Origin: Leucobacter sp. UBA1945
GTDB lineage: Bacteria; Actinomycetota; Actinomycetes; Actinomycetales; Microbacteriaceae
Assembly (NCBI GenBank): GCA_002336855.1
Contig: DDEV01000023.1
Span: forward strand, 1 to 17,726
Reading direction: 5' to 3'
Length of the DNA: 17,726 nucleotides
The notes beneath the pieces were generated by a model. The model searched no databases and was not told the origin of the DNA. It saw only the letters and a program-made list of their open reading frames with translations. The translations under genes and the position numbers were made by a program. Positions 7,570-15,354 of this stretch are shown here, piece by piece (within the stretch, counting starts at the first letter, position 1; every line of letters starts with the position of its first letter).

Positions 7570-8046
7570 CTAGAGCTTGCGTTCGTAATAGTACGCAGAC
7601 GTGCTTCTCCGTGTGAGGATGAGATCCGCCTTTTCGAGCACGCGTTGCGAGGGAAGGTTATCGGGTGCAGTATCTGCTTTGGCGTACCGAGCGCCGTTCG
7701 CTCGAGCGAACTCGAGGGCGGCACTAACTGCCTCCGTCGCATATCCCTTGCCGCGAGCAGACTCCACAAGGCCGTACCCGAATTCAACACAACCGTGATC
7801 GTCGGGTGGGCCGAAGAAGCCGAGTCCGCCGATGGCTAAGCCGCTTCGGTCTTCTCGAATGAGGTACATCGAGAAGACCGAAGCGGTTGCCTCTGACTGA
7901 GCAAGATGCCCTAGCGGCCCCAACTCATCGGCGAATGGGTACTCTGGATGCCACGCATCTCCGGCCTGCTCGTCGCGAACGAGGATTCGTCTGGCGAGCT
8001 CCGGGGTGATCTGTTCCAGCGTCAAGCGCTCCGAGGTGAAATGCAT
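7570..8046 (-). CDS. GNAT N-acetyltransferase, RimJ/RimL-like
   Basis: A 158-residue acetyltransferase. Family features are the N-terminal FTSERLTLEQI, GGLGFFGPP followed by VEFGYGLVESARGKGYATEA, where ARGKGYATEA is the acetyl-CoA pyrophosphate loop, and the late DNLPSQRVLEKADL segment typical of RimJ/L-type enzymes (N-rich helix contacting the cofactor). These proteins acetylate ribosomal-protein N-termini, other proteins or small amines; the target here is unknown. The frame opens at a GTG at 8064, adding six residues, but ATG at 8046 gives the usual family N-terminus. It probably forms a loose minus-strand series with the downstream alpha/beta hydrolase. Confidence 0.86.
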   Translation of the reverse strand: MHFTSERLTLEQITPELARRILVRDEQAGDAWHPEYPFADELGPLGHLAQSEATASVFSMYLIREDRSGLAIGGLGFFGPPDDHGCVEFGYGLVESARGKGYATEAVSAALEFARANGARYAKADTAPDNLPSQRVLEKADLILTRRSTSAYYYERKL

Positions 8047-8097
8047 CGATGCCAATCTTGGCACGACCGAGCAAGATGCAAACCTCAGGTGCCAGAG

Positions 8098-9150
8098 CTA
8101 GATCGCGTACCCCTCGACTGGCCCCTCGGTGTTCGGCTTCCACCCCAGCGCCGGCGCGACGTGCTCGGCGAAGGCCTGCAGCACGTGCAGGTTATAGTCG
8201 ACGCCAATTTGGTTTGGAATGGTCAGCATGAGGGTGTCAGCGGCCATCACCGCCTCGTCGGCGAGCAGCTGCTTGATCAGGCGGTCTGGTGAGTCCGCGT
8301 AGGTCTTGCCGAACGTGCTCTTGAAACCGTCGATCATGCCGACCTGATCCATGTTTTCGCGCGAGCGCAGACCGAAATACAGCTCGTCTTGCTCGTTCAC
8401 GATCGGAAACACGCTGCGGCTCACGCTGACGCGCGGGGTGCCCGTGTGGCCGGCCTGCTTGTACGCCTCGCGGTAGCGCTCGATCTGCTCGCGCTGCAGC
8501 ACGTGAAACGGTTGCCCCGTCGCCTCGGTGAGCAGGGTTGAGCTCATGAGATTCAGCCCCTGACGGCCGACCTGTTCGGCGCTTTCGCGCGATCCCGCGC
8601 CCCACCAAATCCGATCGCGCAGACCGGGCGACTGCGGTTCGATTGCGAGTCGCTGGTTCGGGCCGACCATGTGCGGGTCGCCCTCGACGACCTTCTCGCC
8701 ATCGATCGCTTGCAAGAACAGCTCGAACTTGTCGCGGGCGATGTCGCCGCCGCGCGGGTCTTCGGAGCCCGTGTAGCCGAATGCCTCGTAGCCGCGCAGC
8801 GCCGTCTCGGGCGAGCCGCGGCTGATGCCGAGTGCGATGCGGCGGCTCGAGATGAGGTCGAGCGAGGCCGCCTCTTCGGCGAGGTAGAGCGGGTTTTCGT
8901 AGCGCATGTCGATGACGCCGGTGCCGACTTCGATGCGTTTCGTACGGGCCGCCATCGCGGTAAGAAGCGGGATCGGCGACGCCGCCTGCTTCGCGAAGTG
9001 ATGCACGCGCACATAGGCGCCGTTGACGCCGATCTCGTCAGCCCCTTCGGCGAGCTCGATGGTCTGGTTCAGCATGTCTCCCGCGGTGCGCACTGCGCTG
9101 CCGCGAACGTCGCCGTAGTGTCCGAAGGAAAGGAATCCGAATGCTCTCAT
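8098..9150 (-). CDS. LLM-class (luciferase-like) flavin-dependent oxidoreductase
   Basis: A 350-residue protein of the bacterial luciferase-like monooxygenase family, TIM-barrel enzymes using FMN or F420. Recognisable parts are the N-terminal MRAFGFLSFGHYGD, the strand-2 region GVNGAYVRVHHFA, LLTAMAARTKRIEVGTGVIDMRYENP, where most LLM proteins carry the TxRIxxGTG pattern, and the LISSRRIALGISRGSP segment after it. The C-terminal region TIPNQIGVDYNLHVLQAFAEHVAP is also typical of the family. Substrate and the choice of FMN or F420 cannot be told from the sequence. It lies 54 bases upstream (plus-strand side) of the corA stop and is on the same strand, so it may be read from the corA promoter or from its own. 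Confidence 0.9.
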   Translation of the reverse strand: MRAFGFLSFGHYGDVRGSAVRTAGDMLNQTIELAEGADEIGVNGAYVRVHHFAKQAASPIPLLTAMAARTKRIEVGTGVIDMRYENPLYLAEEAASLDLISSRRIALGISRGSPETALRGYEAFGYTGSEDPRGGDIARDKFELFLQAIDGEKVVEGDPHMVGPNQRLAIEPQSPGLRDRIWWGAGSRESAEQVGRQGLNLMSSTLLTEATGQPFHVLQREQIERYREAYKQAGHTGTPRVSVSRSVFPIVNEQDELYFGLRSRENMDQVGMIDGFKSTFGKTYADSPDRLIKQLLADEAVMAADTLMLTIPNQIGVDYNLHVLQAFAEHVAPALGWKPNTEGPVEGYAI

Positions 9151-9204
9151 GCGGGGTGAAACACGTATGCGTTTGCATTTATTCCCGGGTGTCGCGCGCC
9201 CCGG

Positions 9205-10308
9205 TTACATCCACTTCTTCCACTTGAATACCGCGTAGAGGCTGGCCCCGAGCGCCACCATCGCGGCGATCGCGAGCGGGTACCCGAACGACCAGTGCAG
9301 CTCAGGCATTGCATCGAAGTTCATTCCGTAGATTGCGCCGATCAGTGTCGGTGCGAAAAGGATCGCGGCCCACCCCGAGATCTTCTTCATGTCTTCGTTC
9401 TGACGCTGTGCGACGAGCGTCGCGTTCACGTTCAGAATCTGGGCGAGGGCGTCACGAAGCTCAGCGACTCGAAGCGTGACGCGGGTGAGATGGTCGTCGA
9501 CGTCTTGCAGATAGGTGCGCAGGGCTTCTGGGATGCCGTGTTCTTCGAACCCGTCCTGCAGCGAGCCGAGCATCTCTTTCAATGAGGTTGAGGCGTGCTG
9601 CAGGTCGATTACCTCTTTGCTGAGCCGGTAGATGCGCTCGGTCACCGAAGAGTCGCCGCCGAACACCTGGCGCTCGATCTCTTCCCGGTCGATTGCGAGC
9701 TCGCGTAGCACCTGTTCGTAGCCATCAACGATCGCGTCGAGCAGACGATAGAGCACAGCCTCAGGCCCGAGATCGAGCGGTGTCTCATTGTCGAGCAGGC
9801 GAGTGCCATCGGCAACGACGATGTCGCGAGCGCTGAGCGGCAGCTTGCCGCTGTCTTCGCCGTCGACCCACAGTCCGTCTTCGCAGAGCACCGTGATCGC
9901 CTGCGGGCGCACCAGCACGTGAAACTCGGCAAACTCGAGATTCTCAGATTCTTCTTGGTACCTCGCCGAACGAATCACCAGAAAGAGTACATCGCCGTAT
10001 CGCTCGAGCTTCGACCGCTGACCCGCGTGCTTGAGGTCTTCGACAAGGACTGGATGCAGGTGCCACGCCTCTGCCAACGCGTCGATATCTGTGTCGCTCG
10101 GCTTCGGGTAGATGCTCAGCACCATGTTTTCAGCGGCTGCCTCGGCGAAGGCGAGCGAATCAGTCGGGTTCGCATCTGCGGGGTGAGGTGTCACCTCGCC
10201 ATTCACCACGAAGCTCGTGCGTGGGGCGCCTGACTGCTCGGGTGCGGGCGTGTCGGCGATCCTCTGTCTAAACAAACCTTGAAGAAGAGGAACAGGTGGT
10301 TGTGACAC
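9205..10308 (-). CDS. corA: CorA-family magnesium/cobalt transport channel
   Basis: A 367-residue CorA-type divalent cation channel, which forms homopentamers in the membrane and takes up Mg2+ (also Co2+ or Ni2+). The long N-terminal cytoplasmic domain carries SIYPKPSDTDIDALAEAW and HPVLVEDLKHAGQRSKLERYGD (86-105). Helices around 230-305 form the stalk. Two C-terminal membrane segments (about 309-327 and 345-362) are separated by the signature YGMNF (G328-M329-N330) and the PELHW loop. It ends in basic KWKKWM, consistent with a cytoplasmic C-terminus. The start is the GTG at 10308, set by a GGGAGGT ribosome site; the open frame continues to 10410 without family similarity. Confidence 0.95.
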   Translation of the reverse strand: MSQPPVPLLQGLFRQRIADTPAPEQSGAPRTSFVVNGEVTPHPADANPTDSLAFAEAAAENMVLSIYPKPSDTDIDALAEAWHLHPVLVEDLKHAGQRSKLERYGDVLFLVIRSARYQEESENLEFAEFHVLVRPQAITVLCEDGLWVDGEDSGKLPLSARDIVVADGTRLLDNETPLDLGPEAVLYRLLDAIVDGYEQVLRELAIDREEIERQVFGGDSSVTERIYRLSKEVIDLQHASTSLKEMLGSLQDGFEEHGIPEALRTYLQDVDDHLTRVTLRVAELRDALAQILNVNATLVAQRQNEDMKKISGWAAILFAPTLIGAIYGMNFDAMPELHWSFGYPLAIAAMVALGASLYAVFKWKKWM

Positions 10309-10312
10309 GGTG

Positions 10313-10319
10313 ACCTCCC
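10313..10319 (-). promoter_or_regulatory. ribosome binding site deciding the corA GTG start
   Basis: On the minus strand GGGAGGT ends four bases before the GTG at 10308. No ATG candidate nearby has a comparable site, so GTG is taken as the start of corA. Confidence 0.7.
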
Positions 10320-10379
10320 GGCGATGGCGTTGGCTGGGTTCAGCGTAGCGCGCAATCGCGGATGGGCAGAGTCTGGCTC

Positions 10380-10405
10380 GCCCCGGGCAAAAGTAGTACC
10401 GGGGC
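10380..10405. promoter_or_regulatory. GC-rich dyad between divergent corA and ABC exporter genes
   Basis: GCCCCGG (10380-10386) and CCGGGGC (10399-10405) are perfect 7-base inverted arms around a 12-base spacer. The dyad lies in the 157-base divergent region between corA and the ABC ATPase gene. It may be an operator for either side or a chance GC-rich palindrome. Nothing else in this interval looks like a gene. Confidence 0.3.
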
Positions 10406-10453
10406 ACCATGCGCGCGGTACCAATGGTCGATGTCGCGTGAACGCCGAGAATC

Positions 10454-10459
10454 TAGCGT
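10454..10459 (+). promoter_or_regulatory. candidate -10 element before the ABC ATPase gene
   Basis: TAGCGT (TANNNT) ends six bases before the ATG at 10466. Only a weak GAAAG lies between, so a leaderless or near-leaderless transcript is plausible. No convincing -35 hexamer is found. Confidence 0.45.
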
Positions 10460-10465
10460 GAAAGC

Positions 10466-11221
10466 ATGCACGCAGAATCGCATGACGAACATGCCACCCA
10501 GACCGTCGCCCACGTCGAACACCTCAGCCGCCACTACGGCGAGGGCACCCACCGCGTCACCGCGCTCAGCGACGTCTCGATCGGGCTGCGGCGGGGCGAG
10601 TTCACCGCGATCATGGGCCCCTCGGGCTCGGGCAAGTCGACGCTCATGCACTGCCTCGCCGGACTCGACCGCATCACCGCCGGACGCGTCTTCCTCGGCG
10701 ATCACGAGCTGAACGCCCTCTCCGACAAGGAGCTGACCCGCGTCCGGCGTGACCGGGTCGGGTTCGTCTTCCAGGCGTTCAACCTGCTCCCCACGCTGAC
10801 GGCCCGGCAGAACATCGTCCTGCCGCTCGATCTGGCCGGACGCAAGCCCGATCCAGCGCACTTCGACCAGGTCGTCGCCTCGCTGGGCCTCGGCGATCGG
10901 CTCGACCATCGTCCCTCAGAGCTGTCCGGGGGGCAGCAGCAGCGCGTCGCGATCGCGCGGGCCCTGATTACGAAGCCCGACGTGATCTTCGCCGACGAGC
11001 CCACGGGGGCCCTCGACTCCAAGAACGGCCTCGCCCTGCTCGCCTACCTGCAGGCCTGCGTCCGGGATCTCGGCCAGACGATCATCATGGTCACCCACGA
11101 CGCGAAGGCGGCGGCGCACGCCGACCGCGCGCTGGTCCTGTTCGACGGACGCATCGTCGACGACATCGGACGCCCCAGCGTCGAGTCCGTCAATGCCGCG
11201 CTGGCAAGGCTGGATGCCTGA
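10466..11221 (+). CDS. ABC transporter ATP-binding protein (MacB/LolD-type exporter)
   Basis: A 251-residue ATPase subunit with all nucleotide-binding motifs: Walker A GPSGSGKST (51-59), Q-loop Q103 in FVFQAFNLLPT, signature LSGGQQQR (153-160), Walker B VIFADE (173-178) followed by PTGALD, and the switch histidine H211 in MVTHD. The GPSGSGKST-LxGLD and FNLLPTLTARQNI patterns are characteristic of the MacB/LolD/FtsE-like branch, whose partners are FtsX-domain permeases and which act in export or mechanotransmission rather than nutrient uptake. Its TGA stop overlaps the ATG of the permease gene by one base (TGATG), so the two subunits are coupled. The substrate is unknown; in Actinobacteria such pairs are often linked to peptide antibiotics or envelope maintenance, which is family knowledge only. 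Confidence 0.95.
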   Translation: MHAESHDEHATQTVAHVEHLSRHYGEGTHRVTALSDVSIGLRRGEFTAIMGPSGSGKSTLMHCLAGLDRITAGRVFLGDHELNALSDKELTRVRRDRVGFVFQAFNLLPTLTARQNIVLPLDLAGRKPDPAHFDQVVASLGLGDRLDHRPSELSGGQQQRVAIARALITKPDVIFADEPTGALDSKNGLALLAYLQACVRDLGQTIIMVTHDAKAAAHADRALVLFDGRIVDDIGRPSVESVNAALARLDA

Positions 11222-13749
11222 TGTTCGCGGACGCCGTACGTCAACTCCGTTTCCACCCGGGGCGATTCGTCGCCACCCTGCTCGCCATCGCGATCAGCGT
11301 CGGCTTCATGGCCGCGGTGAGCATCTTCATGGCCACCCAGACCTCCGCGCTGGGCAAGATGTTGGCCCTGCCGACCTCGCGCGCCGACGTCGTCGTCACG
11401 GCCAACTCGACCACCGGGACCGCTGACCAGCTGAAGTCCGCCATCACGGGGGTCCCCGGTGTGGACGCCGTCGAGCGATCGCGCTCGGTGTCACTCGGCC
11501 TGTCCAAGGGAACCGAGAGCGCCTTCGTCGAGGCTCACGTCCTGCCGTCCGAGCGCTTCCGCTGGGCACGTCTCGCCAGCGGCGCCTGGCCGTACGGACC
11601 CCTCGAGATCGCGGTCTCGCAGCAGGTCGCCGACACGCTGAAGGCCAAGGTCGGCGACAGCCTGGAGGCTGGCCCGATGCAGCTCCGGGTCGTCGGCATC
11701 AGCGCGGACGCCCCCACGCTGTTCATGCAGACCGCCTACGTCTCGCCGATGTTCGGCATGGACGCCGACAGCGCCACGTCCAGCCCGGCCGGGTCCTGGC
11801 TGGTGGCGCTGAAGCCGGGGACGGACGCCGCGGCGTCCGTCTCGGCCATCGACCGGGCCGTCCAGCCCTATCGCGGAGCCAAGGACACCTACCCGGGCGC
11901 GAAGGAGCCGATCACGGTCGGGACGGCGTCCGACACCCAGCATGAAGCGACCCTGAGCATCACGCGCGACTTCGACGTCATGAAGTACCTGCTGCTCGCC
12001 TTTTCGGGCATCGCCGCGTTGGTGGGCATGATCATCATCGCCAACACGTTCACGATCCTGCTGGCCCAGCGGCGTCGCCAGATCGGGCTGCTGCGCGCGG
12101 TGGGGGCATCCGGACGCCAGGTGCGCGGCCGGTTCCTCGCCGAGGCCGTGCTGCTCGGGTTCGTCGGGTCTGTCGTGGGCCTCGCGCTCGGCACGGTCGC
12201 CGGCTGGATCGGCGCGTCCGTGACGAAGGCGTCCTTCTTCGGCCTGGTGTTGCCCTGGTCCGATCTGGCGATCGAGGTCGGGATCGGCGTCCTGGTCACG
12301 ATGCTCGCCGCGATGCTGCCGGCCCTGCGGGCGACGAGGGTGCTGCCGCTGGAGGCGCTGCAGCCCGTCGCCACCTCCGAGCAGGTGCGCAAGGCGTCCG
12401 TGGTGCGCGCCGTGATCACCGGCCTGCTGATCGTCGCCGGTGTGGGGCTGGCGGCCGTCAGCCAGCTGGTCAAGGTCGATAGTGGGAACCCCAGCCTGGT
12501 CGGACCACTGCTGCTCGCCGTCGCTGGGGCGATGCTGCTGACGATCGGGGTCCTGGGGGCGGCGCCCCTCTACATCCCCGCGCTGCTGCGTGGCCTGGGC
12601 GTCCTGATCGGACGCAACGCGACCGCGCGCCTCGCGGCCGACAACGCCGTTCGCAACCCCTCGCGGGCCGCCGCGACGGCCACGGCGTTGATGCTGGCCA
12701 CGGGACTGATCGTGACGCTGCAGGTCGGCACCGCCACCGCGGAGAAGACGATGCTCACCGAGATCGAGAAGACCTTCCCGATCGACCTGACCGTCACGGC
12801 GTCCCTGTACTCCCCGGACCCGGGCGACGACCCCAACGGCGGCCCGACCGCCAGCTCGTCCGGACGGCTCAGCGCCTCCGTGCTCGACAAGGTCAAGTTG
12901 CTGCCGAACATCAAGGCGTCCGCGGTGCTGAGTGGCGGCGCCGCCAAGCTCAACGACGAGCCGGTCATGGTCGTCGCGCTGACGCCGGACGTCGCGAGCG
13001 TCTCGTCCACCATCGGTTCGGTCGCGGACGGGGTCGTCCTGCTCAACGGCGGCGATCGTAAGGACGGCGACCGCGTGACGCTCGCCGGGGCGTCCGGACC
13101 GATCACCCTGACGGTGAAGAAGGTGTCCTGGGTCGCCTACAACCAGGCCGTGGTCTCCCAGGCGAACCTGACCAAGCTGGTCGCGACGCCGGCTCCACAG
13201 GCGGTCTGGCTGAAGCTCGCGGACGCCTCGCAAATCGGCTCGACGATGAAGGCCGCCCAGACGCTGCAGAGCGGGGGAGAGTTCGTCGACATCGGCGGCA
13301 GCGCGCCCCAGTCGTACATGATCCAGGAGGTGCTGCGGATCCTGCTGCTGATCACGACCGCCCTGTTGGGTGCCGCCGTCTTGATCGCGCTCATCGGTGT
13401 CGGCAACACCCTGGGGCTCAGCGTGATCGAGCGGGCCCGCGAGTCGGCGCTGCTCCGCGCGCTCGGCATGCAGAAGGCGTCCCTGCGGACCATGCTCCTC
13501 GTCGAGGCCGTGCTGCTGGCGCTGGCCGGTGTCCTGGTCGGCGTCGCGGCGGGCTGCTTCTTCGGCTGGCTGGGCATCGCGTCGATCGTCCGGCAGTCGG
13601 CCATGGACACACCGCTGCAGTTCGCCGTGGACCTTCCGCTCACCATCGGCATGCTGGTGGTGGCGTTCGCGGCCGCCGCGCTGGCGTCCGTTCTGCCCGG
13701 ACGCCGTGCGGCCAACGCGACCCCGACCGAGGCGCTCGCGGCCGACTGA
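11221..13749 (+). CDS. ABC transporter permease, FtsX/MacB family, two FtsX domains
   Basis: An 842-residue permease. The order is a first membrane helix (about 16-37), an extracytoplasmic MacB-periplasmic-like domain (about 45-250), and three helices of FtsX domain 1 (about 255-282, 307-330, 348-368) with RRRQIGLLRAVGASGRQVR between the first two. Then come helices at about 398-414, 428-452 and 484-503, a second extracytoplasmic domain (about 505-700), and FtsX domain 2 in the last 140 residues with RARESALLRALGMQ. It ends in GRRAANATPTEALAAD, the usual FtsX cytoplasmic tail. Single-chain double-FtsX permeases of 800-850 residues are common in Actinobacteria. It is coupled to the upstream ATPase. 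Transported substrate unknown. The long minus-strand open frame opposite this gene is a shadow. Confidence 0.94.
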   Translation: MFADAVRQLRFHPGRFVATLLAIAISVGFMAAVSIFMATQTSALGKMLALPTSRADVVVTANSTTGTADQLKSAITGVPGVDAVERSRSVSLGLSKGTESAFVEAHVLPSERFRWARLASGAWPYGPLEIAVSQQVADTLKAKVGDSLEAGPMQLRVVGISADAPTLFMQTAYVSPMFGMDADSATSSPAGSWLVALKPGTDAAASVSAIDRAVQPYRGAKDTYPGAKEPITVGTASDTQHEATLSITRDFDVMKYLLLAFSGIAALVGMIIIANTFTILLAQRRRQIGLLRAVGASGRQVRGRFLAEAVLLGFVGSVVGLALGTVAGWIGASVTKASFFGLVLPWSDLAIEVGIGVLVTMLAAMLPALRATRVLPLEALQPVATSEQVRKASVVRAVITGLLIVAGVGLAAVSQLVKVDSGNPSLVGPLLLAVAGAMLLTIGVLGAAPLYIPALLRGLGVLIGRNATARLAADNAVRNPSRAAATATALMLATGLIVTLQVGTATAEKTMLTEIEKTFPIDLTVTASLYSPDPGDDPNGGPTASSSGRLSASVLDKVKLLPNIKASAVLSGGAAKLNDEPVMVVALTPDVASVSSTIGSVADGVVLLNGGDRKDGDRVTLAGASGPITLTVKKVSWVAYNQAVVSQANLTKLVATPAPQAVWLKLADASQIGSTMKAAQTLQSGGEFVDIGGSAPQSYMIQEVLRILLLITTALLGAAVLIALIGVGNTLGLSVIERARESALLRALGMQKASLRTMLLVEAVLLALAGVLVGVAAGCFFGWLGIASIVRQSAMDTPLQFAVDLPLTIGMLVVAFAAAALASVLPGRRAANATPTEALAAD

Positions 13750-13772
13750 ACCTGGCCGGTGGGCCCGCCCGC

Positions 13773-13845
13773 GACAAACGCTTACCTTCGGCACAAACGC
13801 TTAACCCGGAGGGTAAGCGTTTGTGGCCAAGGTGAGCGTTTGGGG
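13773..13845. repeat. nested palindrome built from four AAACGCTTACC-type units
   Basis: The 129-base gap between the permease and tpl stops contains four copies of one short unit. Two are direct, ACAAACGCTTACC at 13774-13786 and CACAAACGCTTAACCC at 13792-13807; two are inverted, GGGTAAGCGTTTGTG at 13811-13825 and GGTGAGCGTTTG at 13831-13842. The inner pair forms a near-perfect 15-bp stem with a single bulged A and a 3-base GGA centre. The outer pair (CAAACGCTTACC with GGTGAGCGTTTG) pairs around it with one G-T position. The element can therefore fold as a hairpin within a hairpin or a cruciform. It lies between convergent genes, where a bidirectional terminator could sit, but neither side is followed by a T-run. 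A dispersed intergenic repeat or a protein-binding site is equally possible. Confidence 0.8.
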
Positions 13846-13878
13846 GGAGGGGGGTTCTCTCCGGCCGCGCCTCGGCTG

Positions 13879-15252
13879 CTAAGCGATCGGTGTGAACCGC
13901 GAGGTGAAGAACCGCAGGGACGGGGGTTCGTAGACGAACTCGAGGCCCAAGATCTCGTCGCGCTTGGCGTAGAGGGCGATGACGGCGTCGGCGACGACGT
14001 CCATGTGCCGATCCGTGTAGACGCGGCGCGGGATCGTCAGGCGGACCATCTCGAGCTTCGGCATGTTGTGCTCGCCCGCCTTGTTGCGACCGGCGGAGAT
14101 GATGCCGCGCTCCATGGCCCGGACGCCCGACTCGACGAACAGCGCGGCGGCCAGGGCCTGAGCCGGGAACTGGGTCTGCGGGATGTGCGGCAGGAACCGC
14201 TTGGCGTCCAGGAACACGGCGTGACCACCGATCGGGGTGACGATCGGGACGCCGGCCTCCAGCAGGCGCTCGCCCAGGTAGCGGACCTGGCCGATGCGGT
14301 GCTCGAGGTAGTGGTCGTCGAGGGCCTCTTCGAGACCGACGGCCATGGCGTCCATGTCCCGTCCGGCCATGCCGCCGTAGCTGGGCATGCCCTCGAACAC
14401 CACGACCCACTCGCGGGCCTTGATGAGGATCTCCTCGTCGCGCATGGCCAGGAAGCCGCCGATGTTGACCAGGCAGTCCTTCTTGCCACTCATGGTGAGC
14501 CCGTCGAAGTAGCTCATCATCTCTTTGGCGATGTCGGCCGTGGACTTGTCGGCGTAGCCGGCTTCGCGCTGCTGGATGAAGTAGGCGTTCTCGGCCAGGC
14601 GGGTGGCGTCGGACCAGTGGATGATGCCGTGCTTGGTGCAGAACTCGTGGACCTCGCGGATGTTGGCCATCGACACGGGCTGACCACCGGCCATGTTCAC
14701 GGTGACGGCCTGGTTGACGTAGGCGATCTGGTCGGCGCCGTGCTCGGCGACCAACTTCTCCAGCTTGGCGAGGTCGATGTTGCCCTTGAACGGGTGGTCC
14801 GCGGTGGAGTCGTGGGCCTCGTCGATGATGACGTCGACGAAGATGCCGCCGACGGCCTCTTGGTGGTAGCGCGTCGTCGTGAAGTACATGTTGCCGGGCA
14901 CGTACTGGCCGGGCGTGATGAGGATGCGGCTGATGATGTGCTCGGCGCCGCGGCCCTGGTGGGTGGGGCAGACGTAGGGGAAGCCGTAGTTGTCCTGAAC
15001 CGACTTGAGCAGACGGTCGAAGCTCTCGGATCCCGCGTACGCCTCGTCGCCGAGCATCATCATCGACCACTGCTTGTCGCTCATGGCTGAGGTGCCGGAG
15101 TCGGTCAGCAGGTCGATGTAGCACATCTTCGACGGCAGCAGGAACGTGTTGTAGCCGGCCTTGGCGATGGCGTCAGCGCGGTCCTCGCGCGAGTGCATCA
15201 CCAGCGGTTCGACCATCTTGATCCGATAGGGCTCTGCCACGTTCGACGGCAT
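13879..15252 (-). CDS. tpl: tyrosine phenol-lyase (beta-tyrosinase)
   Basis: A 457-residue PLP enzyme of the beta-eliminating lyase family. It splits L-tyrosine reversibly into phenol, pyruvate and ammonia. It reads as tyrosine phenol-lyase and not tryptophanase: DSGTSAMSDKQW, GQYVPGNMYFTTTRYHQE, AVTVNMAGGQPVSMANIR, SGKKDCLVNIGGF, EGMPSYGGMAGRDM and AMERGIISAGRN closely follow the Citrobacter enzyme from memory. The Schiff-base lysine is K257. A threonine follows F124, where tryptophanase has aspartate, and R382 in MERG corresponds to the phenol-binding Arg381 that tryptophanase lacks. Y72 corresponds to the catalytic Tyr71. The length equals the family norm of 456. The start ATG is preceded by AGAGGAG. 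The gene has its own promoter and lies downstream of a YheO/DauR-type regulator on the same strand. Substrate identity rests on residues and was not aligned by software. Confidence 0.92.
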   Translation of the reverse strand: MPSNVAEPYRIKMVEPLVMHSREDRADAIAKAGYNTFLLPSKMCYIDLLTDSGTSAMSDKQWSMMMLGDEAYAGSESFDRLLKSVQDNYGFPYVCPTHQGRGAEHIISRILITPGQYVPGNMYFTTTRYHQEAVGGIFVDVIIDEAHDSTADHPFKGNIDLAKLEKLVAEHGADQIAYVNQAVTVNMAGGQPVSMANIREVHEFCTKHGIIHWSDATRLAENAYFIQQREAGYADKSTADIAKEMMSYFDGLTMSGKKDCLVNIGGFLAMRDEEILIKAREWVVVFEGMPSYGGMAGRDMDAMAVGLEEALDDHYLEHRIGQVRYLGERLLEAGVPIVTPIGGHAVFLDAKRFLPHIPQTQFPAQALAAALFVESGVRAMERGIISAGRNKAGEHNMPKLEMVRLTIPRRVYTDRHMDVVADAVIALYAKRDEILGLEFVYEPPSLRFFTSRFTPIA

Positions 15253-15303
15253 GGGTGTCTCCTCTTCTCAGCGACCGCGGGAAGGCCGAGTCGCACCAAG
15301 TGC

Positions 15304-15342
15304 AATCTAGCACCGGTGTTGAGGCATGCAACAGAGTGTTGA
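15304..15342 (-). promoter_or_regulatory. tpl promoter with overlapping dyad and direct repeat
   Basis: On the minus strand TTGCAT (15326-15331) and TAGATT (15304-15309) are separated by 16 bases, a good -35/-10 pair that would give a leader of about 45 bases before tpl. On the plus strand TGTTG (15317-15321) and CAACA (15329-15333) form an inverted repeat with a 7-base spacer directly over the -35. GTGTTGA is directly repeated at 15316-15322 and 15336-15342, exactly 20 bases or about two helical turns apart. This layout is what a repressor or activator operator would look like; the adjacent PAS-HTH regulator is the obvious candidate to bind it. Confidence 0.55.
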
Positions 15343-15354
15343 AGGAATCTGCCG

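Noticed and set aside
11491..13794. 767-residue minus-strand open frame opposite the ABC permease
   Set aside because: It is composed of low-complexity Arg, Asp, Gly, His and Gln stretches with no domain pattern, as expected for the antisense of a high-GC gene. The plus-strand permease is convincing over the whole length.
13759..15090. 443-residue plus-strand open frame opposite tpl
   Set aside because: The translation is Val, Asp, Gly, His and Leu-rich without family features, starts inside the palindromic repeat, and lies antisense to a clear PLP enzyme.
13879..15252. Tryptophanase (tnaA)
   Set aside because: Same family and easily confused, but the residues around the aromatic-binding site (FTTTRYH, MERGIISAG) and the closeness to the Citrobacter tyrosine phenol-lyase argue for tpl.
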